Assembly (NCBI GenBank): GCA_016218725.1
Contig: JACRDB010000075.1
Span: forward strand, 34,306 to 98,305
Length of the DNA: 64,000 bases
Direction of reading: 5' to 3'
Origin: Deltaproteobacteria bacterium
GTDB lineage: Bacteria > Myxococcota_A > Polyangia > Polyangiales > Ga0077539
Shown piece after piece: positions 58,263 to 64,000 of the stretch; positions within the stretch are counted from its first letter, which is position 1; the number at the start of each line of letters is the position of its first letter. The notes under the pieces were generated by a model. That model saw only the letters and a list, made by a program, of their open reading frames with translations. It had not been told where the DNA came from and did no database searches. The position numbers and the translations under genes were made by a program.

Positions 58263-59114
58263 GTGGAACCGAACACGACGCTCACCCTGCCGACCCCGAA
58301 GGGACCCTGGACCGTGGCCTTCCCCCGGGAGAAGCTCCTGGCGCGAGGTCGGCTCCCGGGGGCCTACGGCTACGACCTGGCCGCCCACGCCTTCCGGCGC
58401 GCGCGCGCCGCGGGGGTGCCCGCGCTGGAGCTCCTCGCGGCGGCGCTCCCGACGAGCTGGATGGTGAACGCCCGGGCGCCCTCGCCGGTGTTCCAGCGCT
58501 GGCTCCAGGCCCCCCTGCGCCCCGCCTGGGAGGCACTCCTGGGCGCGCTCTCTCAGGGCCCCGACGGCTGGCTGGGGGCCCCCCGGGCGCTGCGGGATGG
58601 GGCCGCCGACGCGGTGGAGGCGCTCTCCCTGGACGGCCACGGGGCCACGGCGGTGAGCAAGGTGCTGGCGCTCCTGTGCCCCGAGGCGATGCCCCTCCTC
58701 GATGACGCGGCGGTGGCGAAGGTGACGGGCCTGGTGCCTGCGCCCACTACGGCGGACGCGCCCACGGTGGCGCCCGCCCACGTCCCCCCGACGCTCGACG
58801 CCTTCTGCGGCGCGGTGCTGGCGCAGGAGGGCGCCCTCATCGCGCTGGCCCGGGGCTACCCCACGGCCCCGCTGGACGCGGCGCAGGTGCTCGATCGACT
58901 CCTGTGGTTCGAGTCCTGGGGCTGGAGGCTCTTCGCCCCCGCGGACCCCGAGGCGCCCCGGTGGTGCCACGTGCGTGATGGCATGGCCGAGGCCATCGTC
59001 CCGGTGCCGGGGCCTCACCCTCCCATGGCGCCGGGCGCCTGCGTGGACCTCCTGACCGTGGACGACCGGCGCTGGGTCAGCGCGGCGCGGGAGAGCCTCG
59101 CCGGCGCTGAATGA
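58263..59114 (+). CDS. Hypothetical protein
   Basis: This 283-aa protein starts with GTG 58263 (EPNTTLTLPTPKGPWTVAFP). It has no signal or membrane helix. Motifs with the look of a conserved protein include KVLALLCPEAMPLLDDAAVA, VLDRLLWFESWGWRLF and CVDLLTVDDRRWVSAARESL. The central part resembles proteins that judge plausibility of ionic or aromatic ligands only vaguely, so I give no function. It is divergent from the secreted protein upstream, with 45 bp between starts. Confidence 0.72.
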   Translation: MEPNTTLTLPTPKGPWTVAFPREKLLARGRLPGAYGYDLAAHAFRRARAAGVPALELLAAALPTSWMVNARAPSPVFQRWLQAPLRPAWEALLGALSQGPDGWLGAPRALRDGAADAVEALSLDGHGATAVSKVLALLCPEAMPLLDDAAVAKVTGLVPAPTTADAPTVAPAHVPPTLDAFCGAVLAQEGALIALARGYPTAPLDAAQVLDRLLWFESWGWRLFAPADPEAPRWCHVRDGMAEAIVPVPGPHPPMAPGACVDLLTVDDRRWVSAARESLAGAE

Positions 59115-59122
59115 CGGTTCAT

Positions 59123-59416
59123 TCAGCCGGGCGGAGGGGTGGCGCGGGCGCAGGCGCGGACGCACACGGCGCGGCGCTGGCGGCACACGTCCACGCAGGG
59201 CTCGCCGTGGGAGCCGCAGCGGCGCGCGCAGGACGAGAAGCTCCGGGCGCAGCGCTGGGGACACGTCACCTGCGGCGGCTGCGCGGGCGGCTGCGCGGGC
59301 TGCGGCGGCTGCTGGGCGCCGCGCTGCGCGGGCCTGACGGCGGGGGCGGGGGCGGCGCCCAGGGAGGCGCCCGCGCACAAAACGAGGATCGCGGCGTGGG
59401 GGAGGGTGCGGGTCAT
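59123..59416 (-). CDS. Small secreted protein with two CX3C-X6-CX3C modules
   Basis: This 97-aa protein has a signal peptide (TLPHAAILVLCAGASLGAAPA), a Gln/Pro linker (QQPPQPAQPPAQPPQ) and a compact Cys region: CPQRCARSFSSCARRC and CVDVCRQRRAVCVRAC, separated by GSHGEP. Each module is CX3C-X6-CX3C, eight cysteines in all, suggesting a disulfide-clamped helical hairpin. ATG 59414-59416. It lies 8 nt from the convergent preceding gene. Function is unknown; an extracytoplasmic metal or redox role is possible. Confidence 0.7.
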   Translation of the reverse strand: MTRTLPHAAILVLCAGASLGAAPAPAVRPAQRGAQQPPQPAQPPAQPPQVTCPQRCARSFSSCARRCGSHGEPCVDVCRQRRAVCVRACARATPPPG

Positions 59417-59469
59417 GGCGGCCCCCACGGTACCACGGAGGGGCCACCGGGTACGGCCGGAAATCACCC

Positions 59470-61026
59470 TCACCCGAGCATCCGCGCGAGGAGGGCCCGG
59501 AGCTGCGTGAGGTCCAGCGGCTTGGAGAGGCAGCGCGCGGCGTTGCGCTCCACGAAGGCGCGGGCCTCCGTGGTGACGGCCCCGCCGGTGATGAACACCA
59601 TCCGGGCGCCCTGGGCGGCGTCCAGCGCGGTGACCCTGCCGTGGAGCGCCATGCCGGTCATTTCCGTCATGAGGAGGTCGCACAGGATCACGTCGTAGCG
59701 CTCGCCGCGCTCGACGCGGCGCAGGGCCTCCAGGGCGCTGGTGGTGGCCGTGACCTCGTGGTCCGCGGAGAGCAGCCGCCGGAGCGCGGAGACCACCATG
59801 GGCTCGTCGTCCACCAGCAGGAGCCGCCCGCGGGTGACCCTCGCGGGCAGCTCGCTGGCGGGCGAGGGCCCCGCGGCCCCGGGGAGCCGCACCCGGAAGG
59901 TCGAGCCCCGGCCCGGGGCGCTCTCCACCTGGAGCTCGCCCCCGTGGGCCGCGACGAGGTCCCGGCTGATGGACAGCCCGAGGCCCGTGCCCTGCCCCTT
60001 GGGCTTGGTGGTGTAGAACGGCAGGAAGATCCGCTCCAGGTTCTCCCGGGCGATGCCCACGCCGGTGTCCGTCACCTCCACCACCACGGCGTCGCCGTCC
60101 TGGCGTGTGCTCACCCGGACCTCGTTGCCGTCGGGGTCCCCGTCGGGGATGGCCTGGGCGGCGTTCACCACGAGGTTCAGGAACACCCTGGCGAGGCGCG
60201 ACTCCACGGCCCTGACCGCGGGGGTCTCGGAGTAGTCCCGCCGCACCCGCGCCCTGCGCCGGAGCTCGCCCCCGGCCATGGCCAGCGCCGAGTCCAGGAG
60301 CGGCTCCACCCGCAGGAGCGTCGCCCGCTCGTCGCCCACGCGGGCGAAGGTGCGCAGCTCCCCCACGATGCGCCGCACGCGCTCGGCGCCGACCTGGGCG
60401 TCCCGCAGCGCCGCGGTCACCTCCGCCAGCGAGGGGGCCTCGCCGGCGCCCGCGCTCGCCGAGGCCAGCGCCCGGAGGGAGAACTCCAGGTTGGCGCACA
60501 CGAAGGCCAGCGGGTTGTTGATCTCGTGCCCCACGCTGGCCGCGAGCGTGCCGAGCTCCGCGATGCGCTCCAGCTCCAGCATCTTCCCGAGGAGCTGGCG
60601 CCGCTCGGTGATGTCACGGTGCGTGGCTACGAAATACGTATCGCCGCTCTCCGCGCGCATCGGCGCCACGGTGAGCTCGGCGTCGTACTCCGTGCCGTCC
60701 TTGCGGCGGTTGATCAATACCCCGCGCCACACGGTCCCCGCCAGGATCGTACCCCAGAGGCTCGCGTACACCTCCGGCCCGTTGCGCCCCGAGCGCAGCA
60801 CCCTCGGGCTCTGCCCCACCACCTCCGCGGCCGTGTACCCGTTCTGCGCCTCGAAGGCGCGGTTGACATAACAGATCACCCCGCGCCGGTCAGCCACTAG
60901 CACCGGGTCCGCCACCGCGTCGAGGGTGCGGCAGCGCGCGCCCTCACAGGTGGAAATTGTGCAACCCCCAAACGCGTTTGCGTCGTCCATCGCGCGACGT
61001 ACGCAAGCATCGTGCGTGCCCGACAC
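59470..61026 (-). CDS. PAS-domain hybrid histidine kinase with receiver
   Basis: This 518-aa protein has an N-terminal PAS (VADPVLVADRRGVICYVNRA, then EVVGQSPRVLRSGRNGPEVY and a PAC-like tail VATHRDITERRQLL), the phosphoacceptor VGHEINNPLAFV (H167 from the long start), an HATPase with NLVVNAAQAIPDG, DTGVGIARENLERIFLPFYT and KGQGTGLGLSI, and a C-terminal receiver (LLLVDDEPMVVSAL, ILCDLLMTEMTGM, MVFITGGA, LSKPLDL). It is a soluble sensor of unknown signal. The start could be GTG 61024-61026 or ATG 60988-60990. The ATG would remove the Cys-containing first 12 residues. Confidence 0.92.
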   Translation of the reverse strand: MSGTHDACVRRAMDDANAFGGCTISTCEGARCRTLDAVADPVLVADRRGVICYVNRAFEAQNGYTAAEVVGQSPRVLRSGRNGPEVYASLWGTILAGTVWRGVLINRRKDGTEYDAELTVAPMRAESGDTYFVATHRDITERRQLLGKMLELERIAELGTLAASVGHEINNPLAFVCANLEFSLRALASASAGAGEAPSLAEVTAALRDAQVGAERVRRIVGELRTFARVGDERATLLRVEPLLDSALAMAGGELRRRARVRRDYSETPAVRAVESRLARVFLNLVVNAAQAIPDGDPDGNEVRVSTRQDGDAVVVEVTDTGVGIARENLERIFLPFYTTKPKGQGTGLGLSISRDLVAAHGGELQVESAPGRGSTFRVRLPGAAGPSPASELPARVTRGRLLLVDDEPMVVSALRRLLSADHEVTATTSALEALRRVERGERYDVILCDLLMTEMTGMALHGRVTALDAAQGARMVFITGGAVTTEARAFVERNAARCLSKPLDLTQLRALLARMLG

Positions 61027-61191
61027 TCAGGGACGCGACGCGCCTTGTCAGAGCGCCGAGAATCCCCTGAAAACACAGCGAGGCGGCCACCATGGCCGGG
61101 AGCCGCCGTCATCCCTGGGTGAACGCCCGCACAAAGCGCGCGACAGCAATTCCTGCCCTGCACGTCCTGCGCGGCACGGCGTAGGCATCGG

Positions 61192-61663
61192 TCATGGAGG
61201 CCGCGGCGAGACCTCGATCCGCGGCAAGGTGTCCCGAAATTGGTACTGCCAGCGCACCTGGAGCCCCGGGGCGGCTCCCAGGAGGAGCCAACGACCCGGC
61301 TCGAAGGGGGGTTCGTAGGTGCGCGGCGGGCGGCGCCTCCAGCGTGAAGGTCGCGCCGCCATCGGGCGCGAGGAGGAGCGTCGCCCTGCCCGTCGCGCTG
61401 TCCGTGGTGGTGTGCTCCATGGTAAGGAGCGCACTCAGGGACGCGCGGGCCTCCGTGGCGTAGACGCCTGGGACGAAGGCCCCCGCCCCGAGGGTCCCGC
61501 GGAGGCATGCGGTCAACGGCGCGAGCTTCCCGGGCGGAGCGGCGCTCACGGGGCGCGCCGTGGGCGGCGTTTGCGCGCCTGGGGTTGACGACGCGGGCGC
61601 CGCGCGCCGACACCCCACGCCCAGCGCGAGGCACCCGAGGAGGAGGAGGGAGCGGCGGTCCAA
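61192..61663 (-). pseudogene. Frameshifted lipoprotein gene
   Basis: From TTG 61661-61663 the frame encodes a lipoprotein signal (RRSLLLLGCLALGVGCRRA) and a mature part up to GGATFTLEAPPAA. Near 61318-61325 sense shifts: the original frame continues into low-quality sequence, while the neighbouring frame gives TYEPPFEPGRWLLLGAAPGL then VRWQYQFRDTLPRIEV, ending at TGA 61192-61194. A single-base indel at about 61320, next to a GTAGGTG, would restore one continuous protein of about 155 residues. It could also be a sequence error. Function is unknown. Confidence 0.55.
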
Positions 61664-61711
61664 CGCCGCGGGATGGTAGCACCGCACCGCCCTGGGGTAC
61701 GCTCTGGGCCC

Positions 61712-62416
61712 ATGAACGAACCAGTGAGCTATCGCCTGGAGGGCAAGACCGCCGTGGTCGCGATGGACGACGGCAAGGCCAACGCCCTGTCCCACGCCAT
61801 GATCGAAGGGGTGACCGCGGCGCTCGACCGCGCGGAGGCCGAGGCCAGCGCCGTGGTGCTCGCGGGGCGGCCCGAGCGCTTCTGCGCGGGCTTCGACCTG
61901 CGGGTGATGATGTCCGGCGCCGACGCCGCCACGGCGCTCCTGAAGCGCGGGGCGGGGCTCCTCCTGCGGCTCTACGGATCGGCCCTCCCGGTGGTGATCG
62001 CGTGCGGCGGACATGCGATGGCCGGCGGCGCGCTGGTGGTGCTCACCGGAGATTTGCGCGTCGGCGCGGAGGGACCGTTCCGCATCGGCCTCAACGAGGT
62101 GTCCATCGGGATGCCCGTGCCCGTGCTGGCGATGGAGCTCGCGCGGGACCGGCTGCTGCCCACGGCGCTGCCGCGCGCCACGCTGCATGCGCACATTCAC
62201 TCACCCGGCGAGGCCCTGGCGGCGGGCTTCCTCGACGTGGTGGTCCCTCCCGAGGACGTACTCCCGCGCGCGCTGGCCGAGGCCGCGCGGCTGGGCGCCC
62301 TGGGCCGCGTCCCCTACGCCGCCACCAAGGAGCGCCTGCGGGGCCGCACCATCGCACTCATTCGAGACACCCTCGACGCGGACACCCACGCGCTCTTGAC
62401 CCTCGCGGGGATGTAG
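61712..62416 (+). CDS. Enoyl-CoA hydratase/isomerase family protein
   Basis: This 234-aa crotonase-fold protein starts at ATG 61712. Visible signatures: KANALSHAMIEGVTAALDRA, ERFCAGFDLRVMMSG (oxyanion loop), ACGGHAMAGGALVVLTGDLR and GPFRIGLNEVSIGMPVPV with the glutamate often used in catalysis (NEVSIG). It lacks the longer C-terminal helices of bifunctional enzymes. The substrate CoA thioester is unknown. It is divergent from the frameshifted lipoprotein by 48 bp. Confidence 0.92.
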   Translation: MNEPVSYRLEGKTAVVAMDDGKANALSHAMIEGVTAALDRAEAEASAVVLAGRPERFCAGFDLRVMMSGADAATALLKRGAGLLLRLYGSALPVVIACGGHAMAGGALVVLTGDLRVGAEGPFRIGLNEVSIGMPVPVLAMELARDRLLPTALPRATLHAHIHSPGEALAAGFLDVVVPPEDVLPRALAEAARLGALGRVPYAATKERLRGRTIALIRDTLDADTHALLTLAGM

Positions 62417-62460
62417 CCCGGCGCGGCGCGACCCGCGGACCCTCCGTCCCGTGTGCTACC

Positions 62461-64000
62461 ATGGGCGCGGGCACAGTGAAGTCCGTGGCCTCGCGCACCC
62501 TGGCGGTGGTGGTCGTGCTGGGCCTCGGGCTCGGCTGCGCGGAGCCCGACCGCCGCGTCGCGCCCGAGGACGCAGCGGAGGACGCGCGCGCTGAGCACGT
62601 CGCGTGGGACCTGCCCTCCGAGGATCCTCCCCTGGACGCCGAACCCGTCGACCGCGGGACCGACTCCCTCGCCGACACCGCGCCCTCGGACGGCGGCTGC
62701 GAGGCCGCCGAGCGGTGCAACGACGGCCTCGACAATGACTGCGACGGCGCCGTGGACGAGGGCTGCCCGTGCCTCCCGGACCAGACCGCGCGCTGTTACC
62801 GTGGCCCCGCTGCCACCCGCGGGGTCGGCGCCTGCCAGGACGGCACCATGACCTGCGTGGGCTCCGGGGAGTTCGGCACCTGGGGGCCGTGCTCCGGGGA
62901 CGCGCGGCCGTCGGCCGAGCAGTGCGACGCCGAGCGCGTGGACGAAGACTGTGACGGCACGGTGAACCAGGGGTGCGAGTGCGTGACCGGCGCGCCGCCC
63001 ACCACCTGCGGGCCGCGCGTCGGGGCTTGTCGCCCCGGGACGCAGCGCTGCGAGGACGGCCGCCTCGGGGCCTGCCTGGGCGCCACCGGGCCCTCGCCGG
63101 AGACCTGCGACGGCGAGGACAACGACTGCGACGGCGAGGTCGATGAGGACCTCTCGCGCCCCTGCGGCGCCTCGGTCGGCGTGTGCCGCCCCGGGATCGA
63201 GCGCTGTCGCCTCGGGCGCTGGGCCTCCTGTGAAGGCGCCGTGACCCCTGGCGCAGAGACCTGCAACGGCGCGGACGACGACTGCGATGGCACCGTCGAC
63301 GAGGACCTGGGGACCATCTCCTGCGGTGTAGGTGTATGTAGGCGCACGGCGGACCTGTGTGTTGGAGGCATGACCCGACCGTGTGTGCCGGGCTCCCCCG
63401 CGCCGGAGCGCTGCGACGGCGAGGACAACGACTGCGACGGAGTGACCGACGAGGAGCTCGGGACGGTCTCCTGCGGGCGGGGGGTCTGCGCGCGCACCGT
63501 CACTGCGTGTGTCGGCGGCGCGCCTCGGGAGTGCGTCCCCGGGGCGGCGAGCGCGGAGAGCTGCAACGGCGCGGACGACGACTGCGACGGAGTGACCGAC
63601 GAGGAGCTCGGGACGGTCTCCTGCGGGGTGGGGGCCTGCGCGCGCACCGTGGAGCGCTGCGTCGCCGGAGCGGCGCAGCGTTGCGCCCCGGGGGCGCCCG
63701 GCGCGGAGACCTGCAACGGCATCGACGACGACTGCGACGGAGCGACCGACGAGGAGCTCGCCCCGCTGGCCTGCGGCGTTGGTGTGTGCCGGAGGACCAC
63801 CCCGGCCTGCGTCGGAGGGCTGCCGCGTCCCTGCGCGCCCGGGGCGCCCGGCGCGGAGACGTGCAACGGCGCGGACGACGACTGCGACGGGATGACCGAT
63901 GAGGGCCTCGGCGCGGTCTCGTGTGGCGTGGGGGCCTGCGCGCGCAGCGTCCCCGCGTGCCTCGGGGGGGCGGCCCCGCCGTGCCTCCCCGGCGCCCCGG
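62461..64000 (+). CDS. MopE-type repeat lipoprotein (3' end outside window)
   Basis: The visible 513 residues start with a lipoprotein signal (RTLAVVVVLGLGLGCAEPD; GLGC lipobox) and an acidic stalk. Repeats follow of the form CNGADDDCDGxxDEELGTVSCGVGACARTxxxCVGG, about 50 residues each. The CDG/CNG codons recur at 63106, 63262, 63412, 63562, 63712 and 63862, the last five at exactly 150-bp spacing. The Cys-Asn-Gly-x-Asp-Asp-Asp-Cys-Asp-Gly core matches the MopE putative metal-binding motif. It is a likely surface-exposed calcium- or copper-binding stalk. The frame is still open at the window end. ATG 62461 or GTG 62476 may start it. Confidence 0.92.
   Translation, partial: MGAGTVKSVASRTLAVVVVLGLGLGCAEPDRRVAPEDAAEDARAEHVAWDLPSEDPPLDAEPVDRGTDSLADTAPSDGGCEAAERCNDGLDNDCDGAVDEGCPCLPDQTARCYRGPAATRGVGACQDGTMTCVGSGEFGTWGPCSGDARPSAEQCDAERVDEDCDGTVNQGCECVTGAPPTTCGPRVGACRPGTQRCEDGRLGACLGATGPSPETCDGEDNDCDGEVDEDLSRPCGASVGVCRPGIERCRLGRWASCEGAVTPGAETCNGADDDCDGTVDEDLGTISCGVGVCRRTADLCVGGMTRPCVPGSPAPERCDGEDNDCDGVTDEELGTVSCGRGVCARTVTACVGGAPRECVPGAASAESCNGADDDCDGVTDEELGTVSCGVGACARTVERCVAGAAQRCAPGAPGAETCNGIDDDCDGATDEELAPLACGVGVCRRTTPACVGGLPRPCAPGAPGAETCNGADDDCDGMTDEGLGAVSCGVGACARSVPACLGGAAPPCLPGAP

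Noticed and set aside
58900..58920. tRNA-like GGTTCGAGTCC word
   Set aside because: It is part of a coding stretch (LLWFESWGW). No acceptor or anticodon stems can be paired around it.

Overview
The window looks like chromosomal DNA of a myxobacterium (Myxococcota, probably Polyangiales). GC is very high by eye (about 70%), GTG and TTG starts are common, and the gene content is typical: secreted proteins with MYXO-CTERM-like tails, FG-GAP/VCBS and MopE-type Cys/Asp repeat lipoproteins, a Ser/Thr kinase fused to Sel1-like repeats, matrixin, SUMF1-like proteins, PilZ and GGDEF. The organism is inferred. There is no rRNA, and I recognised no tRNA or CRISPR array.

Layout. 1-8.0 kb: end of an unknown gene, mutY-miaE, a LEA-like lipoprotein, a leucine-rich-repeat/short-chain-dehydrogenase fusion, a K+-dependent-type membrane pyrophosphatase, and a phosphoesterase resembling eukaryotic lariat-debranching enzyme. 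8.0-11.7 kb: an accessory segment flanked by 27-bp near-identical direct repeats. It holds an Rpn-family gene, a lower-GC PEP-mutase-family gene, an attC-like structure and a decayed toxin-antitoxin pair. 11.7-19.3 kb: SUMF1-like protein, SlyD, an exonuclease, RseP, secreted proteins including a matrixin, and a sigma factor. 19.5-33 kb: exported proteins (a possible clan-CD peptidase-like lipoprotein, a subtilase with altered motifs, a propeller lipoprotein and a dihaem cytochrome), then livJ-livH closed off by a 163-bp element with 21-bp perfect inverted ends, then more lipoproteins. 33-46.4 kb: FtsB-like protein, diguanylate cyclase, Ung, a second Rpn gene, a SUMF1 gene broken by an in-frame TGA, arfB-sfsA, the kinase-Sel1 protein, a TrmY homologue and HrpB.

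The most interesting locus is 46.85-50.66 kb on the minus strand: a radical SAM/SPASM enzyme, a 147-aa protein with five spaced (P/A)-C-L-(S/T) motifs, and a cobalamin-binding radical SAM protein fused to a PCMT-like methyltransferase. The genes are packed with a 4-nt overlap and a 3-nt gap, and an M1 aminopeptidase, an FG-GAP lipoprotein and a PilZ protein lie upstream on the same strand with gaps of 15-37 nt. I read this as a candidate peptide- or protein-modification (RiPP-like) system with a repeated-core substrate.

55.4-64 kb: an OPT transporter, small secreted proteins (one with two CX3C-X6-CX3C modules), a hybrid histidine kinase, a frameshifted lipoprotein, an enoyl-CoA hydratase-family protein, and the start of a MopE-repeat lipoprotein with 150-bp periodic repeats that runs off the window.
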